Source of the DNA: CAYUEN01 sp964443745
GTDB taxonomy: Bacteria > Campylobacterota > Campylobacteria > Campylobacterales > QNZT01
DNA: 64,000 nt
NCBI GenBank assembly: GCA_964443745.1
Contig: CAYUEN010000004.1
Span: forward strand, 14,428 to 78,427
Direction: 5' to 3'
Of the stretch, positions 18,468 to 27,017 are shown piece after piece. The notes beneath the pieces were generated by a model that worked only from the letters and a program-made list of their open reading frames with translations, made no database searches and was not told the origin of the DNA. The translations under genes were made by a program, and so were the position numbers. Numbering within the stretch: position 1 is the stretch's first letter; the number at the start of each line of letters is the position of its first letter.

Positions 18468-19673
18468 GTGGAAAACAGAAGCGATTTTCTGATTATAGGC
18501 GCCGGAATCATCGGGATGGCGGTCGCGAGGGCGCTTCTTCGCAAGGATCCCTCCCTCAAGATCACCATTCTCGAAAAAGAGCGAGATGTCGCGCTCCATA
18601 GCAGCGGGCGCAACAGCGGTGTACTTCATGCCGGATTCTACTACACGGCCGACTCCCTCAAAGCGAAATTCACCAGAGACGGAAACCGAGCCTTGCGCCG
18701 ATATTGCGAAGAGAATCGGCTGGGAATCAACCGCTGCGGAAAGGTCGTCGTCGCGAAGGACGAAAACGAACGCGAAGCGCTGCACGAACTGAAAAGAAGA
18801 GGAGAGCGCAACGGCGTGAACGTCGCCCTGATCGACGAAAAAAGACTCAAACGAATCGATCCGAACGTCAAAACCTACAAAGAAGCGCTTCACTCTCCCG
18901 ATACGGCCACCGTCGATCCGGTGGAGGTTTGCCGTTTCCTCAAAAGCGAGTTGGTCGAAAAAGGGGTCGATTTCCGCTTCGGAGAGGGGTATCTTCGGAG
19001 GGTGGATATCCATAGCGTCGAAAGCCGAAACGCAAGAACGTATCGGGCGCGGATGATCGTCAACTGTGCCGGATTGTATGCCGACAAGATCGCCAAAGAG
19101 TTCGGTTTTTCGCAAAACTACGTCATCGTCCCCTTCAAGGGGATCTATCTCAAATACGGAGGCGATCGAAAACCGGTCAGAACCAACGTCTATCCGGTGC
19201 CCGATCTGAAAAATCCGTTTCTCGGCGTTCACTACACCGTGACGGCGGATGGAACGATCAAGATCGGTCCCACCGCGATTCCGGCCTTCTGGCGCGAAAA
19301 CTACCGCGGCTTGGAGCGTTTTTCGTTCGAAGAGATGAAAGAGATCCTGAAATACGAAACGAAACTTTTCGTCACCAACGCCTTCAATTTCAGATCTCTC
19401 GCTTTCGAGGAGATGCGAAAATACCGTAAGCGCCACTTCGTCTCTTTGGCTGCGAAGATGGTCGAATCGATCGACACCGCGGGATTCGACGAATGGAGCA
19501 GGCCGGGTATTCGCGCCCAACTCCTCGATATCCGATCGCTGGAACTGTTGCAGGATTTCGTGGTGGAAGGGGATCGAAATTCCGTCCATATACTCAACGC
19601 CGTCAGTCCGGCGTTTACCGGCGCGTTTCCCTTTTGCGAATGGATCGTGGAGCGATATCTCGATATCCCGTGA
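18468..19673 (+). CDS. lhgO: L-2-hydroxyglutarate dehydrogenase/oxidase-like flavoprotein
   Basis: A 401-residue DAO-family flavoenzyme. The N-terminal IIGAGIIGMAVAR binds FAD, SSGRNSGVLHAGFYY is the LhgO signature around the flavin, and PFKGIYLKY and GPTAIPAF are typical of the family. It oxidises L-2-hydroxyglutarate to 2-oxoglutarate and hands electrons to quinones, repairing a side product of malate dehydrogenase. The start is GTG at 18468, preceded by AGGAG. The 3' end is followed closely by hemJ. Confidence 0.85.
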   Translation: MENRSDFLIIGAGIIGMAVARALLRKDPSLKITILEKERDVALHSSGRNSGVLHAGFYYTADSLKAKFTRDGNRALRRYCEENRLGINRCGKVVVAKDENEREALHELKRRGERNGVNVALIDEKRLKRIDPNVKTYKEALHSPDTATVDPVEVCRFLKSELVEKGVDFRFGEGYLRRVDIHSVESRNARTYRARMIVNCAGLYADKIAKEFGFSQNYVIVPFKGIYLKYGGDRKPVRTNVYPVPDLKNPFLGVHYTVTADGTIKIGPTAIPAFWRENYRGLERFSFEEMKEILKYETKLFVTNAFNFRSLAFEEMRKYRKRHFVSLAAKMVESIDTAGFDEWSRPGIRAQLLDIRSLELLQDFVVEGDRNSVHILNAVSPAFTGAFPFCEWIVERYLDIP

Positions 19674-19691
19674 CCGTAATGGAAGATACGC

Positions 19692-19697
19692 TACAAT
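19692..19697 (+). promoter_or_regulatory. -10-like element before hemJ
   Basis: TACAAT lies 28 bases upstream of the hemJ ATG in the 52-bp gap after lhgO, so hemJ may have its own promoter. No clear -35 was found. Confidence 0.35.
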
Positions 19698-19725
19698 ACC
19701 TATAACGTACGAAGAAGGAGCGGGG

Positions 19726-20163
19726 ATGGCGTATTACAACTGGATTCTGGCGTTTCATGTGATGAGCGTGCTGTCGTGGATGGCGATGCTCTTCTATCAG
19801 CCCAGGCTCTATGTCTATCATGTCGAGCGTATGGCCAACGGCCCCGCATTTACAGACGTCATCAAGATCCAGGAAGAGAAACTCTACCGTTTTATCGGTA
19901 CGCCCGCCCTCTGGGCGTCTTTGCTCAGCGGGCTCACGATGATCTGGCTCAACCCCGCCCTTTTGCAAGGCGGCGTTTGGCTCTATGTCAAACTCGCCGC
20001 GGCGACGCTCCTGATCGCCTACCATTTCAGCCTCGGCTACTTTAGAAAACGGCTGAAGGAAGACAGCTGCACCAAAAGCGGAAAATTCTTCAGAGTCTGG
20101 AACGAAATCCCCACGCTGCTGATGATCGTGATCGTCATCATGGTGGTGGTCAAACCGGTTTGA
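19726..20163 (+). CDS. hemJ: Protoporphyrinogen IX oxidase HemJ
   Basis: A 145-residue, four-helix membrane protein. The conserved histidine in FHVMSVLSWMA, the PRLYVYHVE stretch and the KLYRFIGTPA motif are those of HemJ, the haem-dependent protoporphyrinogen oxidase of many proteobacteria and cyanobacteria. It performs the step before ferrochelatase at the inner membrane. AAGGAG lies upstream. It complements hemE at 8332, although the two are not linked in an operon. Confidence 0.88.
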   Translation: MAYYNWILAFHVMSVLSWMAMLFYQPRLYVYHVERMANGPAFTDVIKIQEEKLYRFIGTPALWASLLSGLTMIWLNPALLQGGVWLYVKLAAATLLIAYHFSLGYFRKRLKEDSCTKSGKFFRVWNEIPTLLMIVIVIMVVVKPV

Positions 20164-20257
20164 AGCCGCCAGAAAGCGCTCGGAGCGATTTTTATCGTTG
20201 ATCGCGATATAAAATTTCATTATATTTTGACCTCTTGCATACTTTACCCGAAACGTG

Positions 20258-20269
20258 TTACCATGGTAA
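20258..20269 (+). promoter_or_regulatory. 12-bp palindrome upstream of the dehydrogenase operon
   Basis: The perfect palindrome TTACCATGGTAA lies 41 bases before the first ATG of the 2-oxo acid dehydrogenase operon, in the only sizeable gap upstream of it. It may be an operator. The nearby TTGACC (20227-20232) has no good -10 at normal spacing. Confidence 0.35.
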
Positions 20270-20310
20270 TGGCGGTATAGATACCGAACCCCACGACAAA
20301 GGAGCGAAAG

Positions 20311-20652
20311 ATGGGAAGAATGCAGGATAAACTCTCGGATATCAAACGGCTCATCGGAAAGTTGCAAAAACAGCAGCCCGAAGAGATCAAGGCGTTTTTG
20401 GATTTTATGACGGCGGCGGAGAAAGAGGGCGCTTTGTCCACCAGACAAAAAGAGCTCGTCAACGTCGGTCTGGCCGTCGCAGCACAGTGTGAATGGTGTA
20501 TCGCGCTCCATGTAGAGGGGGCGCTCAAAGCGGGAGCGAGCAAGGAGGAGATTCTCGAAGCGGCGATGCAGGCGGTATTGATGCATGGGGGTCCGGCCCT
20601 GATGTATATGACGCCGGTCGAAGCGGCGCTCGAGGAGTTCGCCGATGGATAA
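20311..20652 (+). CDS. AhpD-like carboxymuconolactone decarboxylase-family protein
   Basis: A 113-residue all-helical protein with the CxxC motif CEWC followed by a conserved histidine (ALHVEGAL), the redox centre of AhpD-like proteins. AhpD itself reduces lipoyl-dependent peroxiredoxin and takes electrons from lipoylated dehydrogenase E2 through E3. That fits well with its place as the first gene of a pyruvate dehydrogenase operon. The functional link is inference. AAAGGAGCG precedes the ATG. Its stop overlaps the E1-alpha start (ATGGATAA). Confidence 0.85.
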   Translation: MGRMQDKLSDIKRLIGKLQKQQPEEIKAFLDFMTAAEKEGALSTRQKELVNVGLAVAAQCEWCIALHVEGALKAGASKEEILEAAMQAVLMHGGPALMYMTPVEAALEEFADG

Positions 20653-21616
20653 ACTGCTGGTGGAGAATTTCTACTATCTTATGAAACTCGGCCGCGAATT
20701 CGAAATCGCGGCCAAAGAGGCCTATATGGAGGGGAAGATAGCCGGTTTTCTCCATCTGGATATCGGACAGGAGGCGATCAGTGCCGGATCGATGCGTGCC
20801 TTTGCCAAAGGGGATGTCTTCACGACCTATCGTGAACATGTGCTTGCGATCGCACGCGGTATTCCCGCCAAAAGCGTGATGGCGGAGCTTTTTGGCAAAG
20901 CCACGGGCGTAAGCGGAGGCAAGGGGGGATCGATGCACCTTTTCGAGCCGCAGTTGGACTTTTACGGCGGTGACGCGATCGTGGGGGGACAATTGCCGCT
21001 GGCGGTGGGATGCGCCTACGCCAGAAAGATGCAGCGCGAACACAGCGGCGTAATGGTGCTTTTCGGAGACGGCGCGACCAACGGCGGCGCTTTTTTCGAA
21101 TCGATCAACATCGCCAGCGCCTGGAAGCTGCCGTTGATCTTTCTATGCGAAAACAACCGCTACGCGATCGGAACCGATATCGCTTGGGTCTCTCCTTTTA
21201 CGCAACTCCACAAAAAAGCCAAAGGATATATGCCGGCCGTAGAGGTGGACGGGATGGACGTACTGGCAGTCTACGAAGCGGTCAAGGAGGCGAAGGAGTA
21301 TATAGAAGAGGGGTTGGGGCCCTACTTCATCGAAGCTCACACCTACCGCTACGAAGGCCATTCGATGAGTGATAGCGGGGATTACCGCTCCCCCGAGGAA
21401 CTTTCGATCTACAAGGCGAAGGATCCCGTCGAAAACCTCAAAAACAAGGCGCTCGAAAAAGGGATCGTCGATCAAGGCTTTTTCGATACCATCGATCTGA
21501 AGGTGAAAGAGGAGGTGCAAGAGGCGCTTTCGTATGCGGAGTCTTCTCCCGAACCCGATCCGAGCGAATTGAAGACGGACGTATTCTGCAAGGAGTGCAC
21601 CTATGTTATATCGTGA
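20645..21616 (+). CDS. pdhA: Pyruvate (2-oxo acid) dehydrogenase E1 alpha subunit
   Basis: A 323-residue thiamine-diphosphate enzyme subunit. The cofactor-binding motif runs from GDG (141-143) to NN (170-171), and the phosphorylation-loop equivalent YRYEGHSMSD is present. With E1 beta it decarboxylates the 2-oxo acid and reductively acylates the E2 lipoyl group. The length fits the heterotetrameric type (pyruvate, acetoin or branched-chain substrates). Linked LipA/LipB and the two-PSBD E2 fit pyruvate, but substrate cannot be fixed from sequence. It overlaps both neighbours. Confidence 0.88.
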   Translation: MDKLLVENFYYLMKLGREFEIAAKEAYMEGKIAGFLHLDIGQEAISAGSMRAFAKGDVFTTYREHVLAIARGIPAKSVMAELFGKATGVSGGKGGSMHLFEPQLDFYGGDAIVGGQLPLAVGCAYARKMQREHSGVMVLFGDGATNGGAFFESINIASAWKLPLIFLCENNRYAIGTDIAWVSPFTQLHKKAKGYMPAVEVDGMDVLAVYEAVKEAKEYIEEGLGPYFIEAHTYRYEGHSMSDSGDYRSPEELSIYKAKDPVENLKNKALEKGIVDQGFFDTIDLKVKEEVQEALSYAESSPEPDPSELKTDVFCKECTYVIS

Positions 21617-22580
21617 AGCCCTCAACCGTGCGATCGACGAAGCGATGGAGATGGACGAACGGGTCGTGATGCTCGGAGAAGATGTGGGGCGCTACGGCGG
21701 CAGCTATCGGGTGAGCGAAGGGCTCTATGCAAAATACGGCGGTATGCGAGTCATCGATACGCCGATCGCGGAGCTTTCGATCGTGGGAAACGCGATCGGT
21801 ATGGCGATCGGAGGACTTCGGCCGATCGCGGAAATCATGACAGTGAACTTTTCGTTGCTCGCGGCGGATCAGATTGTCAACCATGCGGCCAAACTCCGCT
21901 ATATGAGCGGCGGCAAAGTGGCGATTCCGTTGACGATACGGATGCCCGGAGGCGTCTCCAGGCAGTTGGGCGCCCAACACAGCGAAAACTACGAAGCCTT
22001 CTACGCTTCGCAACCGGGGTTGATCGTACTGGCCGCCTCCAATCCGGACTACGCCTACCACGGTCTCAAAAAGGCGATCATGATGGACGATCCGGTAGTC
22101 TTTCTCGAGCATGAACTCCTCTACAATACCGAAGGGGAGATTCGTTCGCACAAAACGTTCGACCCTTTCAGAGCGGAAATCGTCAAGGAGGGAAAAGATA
22201 TCACGATCGTCACCTATCTCAAAATGCGTTACGACGTGATGAAAGCGGTCGGAGAAATCGAGCGGGAATTGGGCGCGAGCGTGGAGGTGATCGATCTCAA
22301 CTCTCTCCGTCCGATCGATTTTGCGACCATCGAAACATCGGTACGAAAGACCGGACGGGTCGTCATCGTGGAGGAGGATCACAAGACGGGAGGTTACGGC
22401 GCGCAGATCGCGGCGCAAATCGCCGAAGAGCTCTTCTACCTTCTGGACGCTCCGATTCTCAGAATCGCGGGTGAAGACGTACCGATTCCCTACAACCGCC
22501 GGCTCGAACTCGCCTCCATCCCCACCCCGGATAAGATATCGGCGAAAGTGATCGCATGGGGAGGCAAACATGGCTTATGA
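21603..22580 (+). CDS. pdhB: Pyruvate (2-oxo acid) dehydrogenase E1 beta subunit
   Basis: A 325-residue partner of E1 alpha. LGEDVGRYGGSYRVSEGL near the N-terminus and DTPIAELSIVGNAIGMAI are standard for the family, and the C-terminal transketolase domain has EEDHKTGGYGAQI. It completes the ThDP-binding site at the subunit interface and binds E2. The ATG at 21603 lies 14 bases inside the end of pdhA, which points to coupled translation with equal stoichiometry. Confidence 0.9.
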   Translation: MLYREALNRAIDEAMEMDERVVMLGEDVGRYGGSYRVSEGLYAKYGGMRVIDTPIAELSIVGNAIGMAIGGLRPIAEIMTVNFSLLAADQIVNHAAKLRYMSGGKVAIPLTIRMPGGVSRQLGAQHSENYEAFYASQPGLIVLAASNPDYAYHGLKKAIMMDDPVVFLEHELLYNTEGEIRSHKTFDPFRAEIVKEGKDITIVTYLKMRYDVMKAVGEIERELGASVEVIDLNSLRPIDFATIETSVRKTGRVVIVEEDHKTGGYGAQIAAQIAEELFYLLDAPILRIAGEDVPIPYNRRLELASIPTPDKISAKVIAWGGKHGL

Positions 22581-23805
22581 GATCACGATGCCGATCCTCT
22601 CGGATACGATGGAGAGCGGAAAACTGATCAAATGGCATGTCAAACCGGGCGATCGCGTCAAAAAAGGGGATGTGATCGCGGAGGTGGAGTCGGACAAGGC
22701 GATTATGGAGGTGCAGAGTTTCAAGGACGGAATCGTCGAAGAGCTCAAAGCAAAAGAGGGGGAAGAGGTGCCGGTCAAGAAGGTCATCGCTGTCATAAAG
22801 CCCGCCGAAACCGCCGAAAAAACACCGCCTCCGCCCGTCGATCTCCCTCCCTCCGAAAAGAAAGAAACTCCCCCACCCGATAAGACCAATCCGATACTCG
22901 ACATTATCGGCTCCCCCGTCGAATCTTCGCATCCGCCTTTTTTCGAAGCTTCTCCCGCCGCGAGAAAGAAAGCCGCGGAGCTCGGATTGGATGGGAAACG
23001 CCTCCAAGAAGAGGGGAGACTTCCCCGCCCCGCCCATCTGAAAGATTTGGAGAGCCTCTGGCTGGAGCGCTATTTTACTCCCGCGGCCAGAAAAACGATG
23101 GAGCGGTTTGGCATCGATCCTTTGAAACTCAAGCGGGAGCGAAAGGTGACGCGAGAAGAGGTGGAAGCCTATGCTCGCGCCCACCATCTGAGCGAAAGGA
23201 TCGAAATCTCCTCCAACCAAAAAGCGATCATCTCCCATATGAAAAAGGCGGCGGCAAAGCCGGTCTACCGTATATACGACAGACTCGATCTTTCGAATAT
23301 ACCCCGCACCGAAGAGATCAAGCTGACCAGTTGGATCGTGAAACTCTTCGCCGATACGATGGCGGCGTTTCCGACGATGCGTACGATCTATCGGGAGGAA
23401 AGCTTTTGGCGGTATGCGGGCGCCAATATCGCCGTGGCCGTGGCGACGGACGAAGCGCTCTATACCCCCGTACTCAAAAATGCCGACGAAATGGCCCCGA
23501 AAGAGATCGACGATTGGATACGCAAAATCAAGAAAAAGGCCATTACAGGAGATTTCAAACCCGAGGAGTTTAAAGATTCGAGTCTGGGTATCAGCAATCT
23601 GGGTATGTTCGGTATCGAAGCGTTCGATGCGTTGATCAACCGGGACGACTGCGCGATGGCGGCGATCGGAGCGATGAGAGAGCATGTCGTCTCCGTCACG
23701 GTCGCGTTCGACCACCGGGTGGTCAACGGCAAAGAGGGGGCGCGTTTCATCCAGGCGCTCAAAGAGCGTGCGAACGATGCGCGCTACATTCGGACACTCG
23801 CTTGA
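22570..23805 (+). CDS. pdhC: Dihydrolipoamide acyltransferase E2 with two E3-binding motifs
   Basis: A 411-residue E2. The lipoyl domain (1-78) carries the acceptor lysine Lys43 in VESDKAIMEV. A Pro-rich linker leads to two PSBD-like units (about 128-160 and 169-203), where one is usual. The catalytic domain ends with DHRVVNG (381-387). The active-site histidine is His382, and the usual last Asp of DHRxxDG is Asn386. E2 forms the core, moving acyl groups to CoA. The natural acyl group is probably acetyl. The start overlaps pdhB by 11 bases. Confidence 0.88.
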   Translation: MAYEITMPILSDTMESGKLIKWHVKPGDRVKKGDVIAEVESDKAIMEVQSFKDGIVEELKAKEGEEVPVKKVIAVIKPAETAEKTPPPPVDLPPSEKKETPPPDKTNPILDIIGSPVESSHPPFFEASPAARKKAAELGLDGKRLQEEGRLPRPAHLKDLESLWLERYFTPAARKTMERFGIDPLKLKRERKVTREEVEAYARAHHLSERIEISSNQKAIISHMKKAAAKPVYRIYDRLDLSNIPRTEEIKLTSWIVKLFADTMAAFPTMRTIYREESFWRYAGANIAVAVATDEALYTPVLKNADEMAPKEIDDWIRKIKKKAITGDFKPEEFKDSSLGISNLGMFGIEAFDALINRDDCAMAAIGAMREHVVSVTVAFDHRVVNGKEGARFIQALKERANDARYIRTLA

Positions 23806-23813
23806 GACGACCG

Positions 23814-24713
23814 ATGGGCGAAACGTTTCACAAATTCGTCAAAATGGTCGGAACCGGCCCCAAAAGCAACCGGGATCTAAGCCAAGAAGAGGCGGCTTCG
23901 ATGATGGAGATGATACTGGAAAAAAGAGCGTTTTCGGAGCAGATCGCCGCCTTTTTGCTCGGTTGGCGTCTCAAGCCGGAAACCGATGCGGAGTTTCGCG
24001 GCGCCCTGGAAGCGATCGACAGATATACGAAGCGAATAGACATACCCGATTCGGTGGAACTGGGATATCCGTTTGACGGCAAGAACAAAAGCTTCTATCT
24101 GCTGCCGCTTGTAGGCAGGCTGCTCTCAAAAAAGGATCCGACCCTGATCGTCAGCGGCGGTGCCAGACAGCCCGCCAAAGGGGGAGTGACGCTGCGAGAA
24201 CTGGATGAACGGACAACTTGGCCCCGATCGGTGCGGTATTTCGACCGCGCCGACTACGCGCCCGCCCTCGAAGCGCTCACTCCTATTAGGCAACGGTTGG
24301 GATTGCGTACGGCGCTCAATACGCTGGAGAAGCTGCCGTATGTGGCATCGAGCCGCTGGGCGATCACCGGAGTCTTTCACCGTCCTTACGTCAGAAAATA
24401 CGCGGCGATCTTCGCGGGACGGTACGAAAGGCTGATGCTGCTGCAAGGAAGCGAAGGAAGTCCCGAAATCTTCGGAAAAAGCCGATTTTGGATCGTGGAG
24501 GGGGATACGATTCGGGAAGATTCGGTCGATCCGAGGGATTTTGGTATCGGTTTTCTGAAATCGTGGCGTAAAATCACGCTCGATGAGGCGCTCGGAGAGC
24601 TTGAAAACCCCTCCGAAGAGGTGTGGGGGCTCGCGCGGCTCAATGCCGCGGTGATCCGCTACGTGGCGGGAAGAGCAAAAACGATCGAACAGGCATACGA
24701 GGAGTTGCTATGA
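23814..24713 (+). CDS. TrpD2/YbiB-like glycosyl transferase family 3-fold protein
   Basis: About 299 residues, with the small helical N-domain of anthranilate phosphoribosyltransferase-like proteins (DLSQEEAASMMEMILEKRAFSEQIAAFL) and then the large alpha/beta domain. The PRPP-binding glycine-rich loop of true TrpD is not recognisable, and the layout matches YbiB (TrpD2), which in E. coli binds nucleic acid. Its reason for sitting between E2 and E3 is unknown. The ATG at 23814 is preferred; a TTG at 23802 overlapping the E2 stop is possible. It shares ATGA with the hemerythrin gene. Confidence 0.7.
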   Translation: MGETFHKFVKMVGTGPKSNRDLSQEEAASMMEMILEKRAFSEQIAAFLLGWRLKPETDAEFRGALEAIDRYTKRIDIPDSVELGYPFDGKNKSFYLLPLVGRLLSKKDPTLIVSGGARQPAKGGVTLRELDERTTWPRSVRYFDRADYAPALEALTPIRQRLGLRTALNTLEKLPYVASSRWAITGVFHRPYVRKYAAIFAGRYERLMLLQGSEGSPEIFGKSRFWIVEGDTIREDSVDPRDFGIGFLKSWRKITLDEALGELENPSEEVWGLARLNAAVIRYVAGRAKTIEQAYEELL

Positions 24714-25102
24714 GAGAGAGATTGACGGTGCTGGGCATCGAGGAGATGGACGGGATCCACAGACAGGAGCTGGAAATGCTGGATGCGCTACTGGAAGCGA
24801 TCGACAACGAAACGGACGAAACGCGTGTGACGTTGAAGTTCGAAGCGTTGTTGGAAGATATGCGCAGACATTTCGAATACGAAGAGTCGCTGATGCGCGG
24901 GAAGGGATTCGGGATGTACAATATCCACAAAAGCGATCATGACAAAATGCTTTCGGAGGTGCGCTATCTGCTGGGAGAGTGGCGCAGCCGTCGGGATCGC
25001 GCACGAATCAAGGAGTACTTCGAGTACGAATTCGCCTTTTGGCTTCCCCAGCATATCGCCGCGATGGATACGGTCCTTGCGGAGTTTTTGAGAGGATTGT
25101 AG
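24710..25102 (+). CDS. Hemerythrin-like di-iron protein
   Basis: A 130-residue four-helix bundle with the full hemerythrin ligand set: His17, His54, Glu58, His73, His77, His115 and Asp120. Such proteins bind O2 (or sense iron and NO) and are common in microaerophiles. Placement between E2 and E3 of a 2-oxo acid dehydrogenase is unusual and suggests oxygen handling near the complex; this is inference. Its ATG overlaps the previous stop (ATGA). Confidence 0.87.
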   Translation: MRERLTVLGIEEMDGIHRQELEMLDALLEAIDNETDETRVTLKFEALLEDMRRHFEYEESLMRGKGFGMYNIHKSDHDKMLSEVRYLLGEWRSRRDRARIKEYFEYEFAFWLPQHIAAMDTVLAEFLRGL

Positions 25103-25119
25103 AAAGAGGGGATTTTTTT

Positions 25120-26445
25120 ATGAAATACGACATCATCTATATCGGCGGCGGTTTGAACTACGAAGGGGCGATTTTGGCGGCAAAAGCCGGAAAGAGGGTG
25201 TTGCTGATAGAGCGGGACCTGAAGATGTTGGGCGGCACTTGCCTGCACAGAGGCTGCATCCCCTCCAAATATCTGCTCCATTTCGCGCAGACCCGGCTCG
25301 ATCTTCGCCGTAACGTCTTTCGTATTCACAAAAACAGGTTGAAGATGGATCGAGCGCTTGCCGAAATAGAGGGTGTGCTCGCCAAGGCGACCGAAGCGAT
25401 CAAAAAGCAACTGGTTTACGCGAAAGTGGAAGTCGTCGAAGGAGAAGGAGTCGTCACCGCTCCCCATATCGTGGAGGCGGCAGGTCGTCGTTTCGAGGGG
25501 GAGCATATCGTTTTGGGTATCGGTTCGGCCCCTTTCGTCCCGGAGGGGTTCGAGTACGACGGCAGGCGGGTGATCACGAGCGACGAAGCGCTGAGACTCG
25601 ATACGCTACCCGAATCGATCGGAATCGTGGGCGGCGGGGCGATCGGGTTGGAGTTCGCCTCCTTTTTCGCGGCAAACGACACGAATGTCACCCTCTTTCT
25701 TCGCCACGATACGATTCTGCCCAAATCCCATCCGCTTCTCTCTTCCGCCTTGATGAAAAAACTGCGGGAGATTGGCGTGAAATTCGTCACCGATGCGAAA
25801 ATATCGGGTGTGAAATCCGAAAAGGAGTACGCCGAGGTGACAACCCTTTCGCAGCGCTACCGGTTCGATCGTCTTCTTGTCGCCACCGGCCGCAAACCTC
25901 TCACCGACGCGGTCGCGACGCCCGAAATCACGCTCGGCAAGGGAATCGAGACGGATAGCCGTTTCGAAACCACCCTGCCCGCCCACTATGCGATAGGGGA
26001 TTGCAACGGCAAACTCCAGCTCGCTCATGCCGCCAGGGCCGAGGTGCGTTACGTCACCAGACGGATACTCGGCGAAAATCCCAAAATCGTGACGATGGAA
26101 CAGATTCCCAAATTCATCAACACCCTACCGATGGGTTTTGCGGAGGTCGGACTCACGAAGCGGGAATTGGAAGATCGGGGTATCGATTACAAGGAGTCGT
26201 TTTTCGCTCTCTCGGCACTCACCCTTTCGGGTGCGTATGATGCCCTCGAAGGGATGGTCATACTCTACGCCGATAGCGAAAACTTCATCGTGGGAGCCGA
26301 ATTGCTCGCACCCAATGCCGCCGAACTGATCGGTATCGCGGCGACCGCTCTGAGCGGCCAGTTGGATCGTGACACTTTTCTCGAAACCGTCTTCGCCCAT
26401 CCGACGTTCAGCGAAGGGTTCGATCATGCGGCGATGCGCCTGTGA
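25120..26445 (+). CDS. lpdA: Dihydrolipoyl dehydrogenase (E3)
   Basis: A 441-residue flavoprotein disulfide reductase. The redox pair Cys41/Cys46 is in GGTCLHRGCIPSK (the usual Asn is His here), the NAD-binding GGGAIGLEF is central, and His427/Glu432 (HPTFSE) form the C-terminal proton relay. It reoxidises dihydrolipoyl E2 using NAD+. The start at 25120 follows AGAGGGG and is needed for the FAD fold; an open frame from 24979 overlaps hemerythrin and is ignored. The N-terminal motif GGGLNYEGAILAA deviates from the canonical GxGxxG. Confidence 0.9.
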   Translation: MKYDIIYIGGGLNYEGAILAAKAGKRVLLIERDLKMLGGTCLHRGCIPSKYLLHFAQTRLDLRRNVFRIHKNRLKMDRALAEIEGVLAKATEAIKKQLVYAKVEVVEGEGVVTAPHIVEAAGRRFEGEHIVLGIGSAPFVPEGFEYDGRRVITSDEALRLDTLPESIGIVGGGAIGLEFASFFAANDTNVTLFLRHDTILPKSHPLLSSALMKKLREIGVKFVTDAKISGVKSEKEYAEVTTLSQRYRFDRLLVATGRKPLTDAVATPEITLGKGIETDSRFETTLPAHYAIGDCNGKLQLAHAARAEVRYVTRRILGENPKIVTMEQIPKFINTLPMGFAEVGLTKRELEDRGIDYKESFFALSALTLSGAYDALEGMVILYADSENFIVGAELLAPNAAELIGIAATALSGQLDRDTFLETVFAHPTFSEGFDHAAMRL

Positions 26446-27017
26446 TCCGAATCGTCGAAAAGGGCGTCTTGCCCTACAAGACGGCGATGGCGGAGATGGA
26501 TCGATACCATGTCGAAGTGGTCGCCGGAGCGGATCCCGTGTTGATCGTTTGTGAGCACGAGCCGGTCTATACCGTCGGCAGCGACGTATCCGAGTGGGAG
26601 GTTCCGGTCGTTCGAAGCGACAGAGGCGGTTCGATCACCTACCATGCTCCCGGCCAGTTGATCTGGTATTTTATCTTTCCCGTATCCGACCCGCCCGGTT
26701 TCTACAGGCGCGTCGTGCGGATTTTGCGCACCTATCTGCGGGAGTTGGATCCGAAGATCCGATACGATACGAAGATGCCCGGATTCTATATCCGAAATCG
26801 AAAACTCCTCTCTCTGGGCTTTCGCTATCGAAAAGGGGTTAGCAGACACGGTATCGCGTTGAATGTCGATCTTGATCTCGCCCCTTTTCGCAAGATTCGT
26901 CCGTGCAATCTGGAGGGAATCGTTCCCACTTCGCTTCGGGCGGAAAATCTCCCTTGCGACAAAACCGAAATCCGCTCCGAACTCACCCGAAGGATCGTCG
27001 ATGGTTTCTCCCTATAA
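26442..27017 (+). CDS. lipB: Octanoyl-ACP:protein transferase LipB
   Basis: A 191-residue enzyme that moves octanoyl from ACP to the lipoyl lysine of E2 domains, the first step of lipoate synthesis. The RGGSITYHAPGQ motif (61-72), catalytic Lys121 (RKLLSLGFR) and Cys155 (RPCNLEG) are all present. The GTG at 26442 overlaps the E3 stop codon; lipA begins 17 bases before its end. Together with LipA it makes the complex self-sufficient in cofactor attachment. Confidence 0.92.
   Translation: MIRIVEKGVLPYKTAMAEMDRYHVEVVAGADPVLIVCEHEPVYTVGSDVSEWEVPVVRSDRGGSITYHAPGQLIWYFIFPVSDPPGFYRRVVRILRTYLRELDPKIRYDTKMPGFYIRNRKLLSLGFRYRKGVSRHGIALNVDLDLAPFRKIRPCNLEGIVPTSLRAENLPCDKTEIRSELTRRIVDGFSL

Noticed and set aside
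26863..27000. Upstream extension of lipA
   Set aside because: It lies wholly inside lipB, adds residues not found in LipA, and the ATG at 27001 fits the family start.
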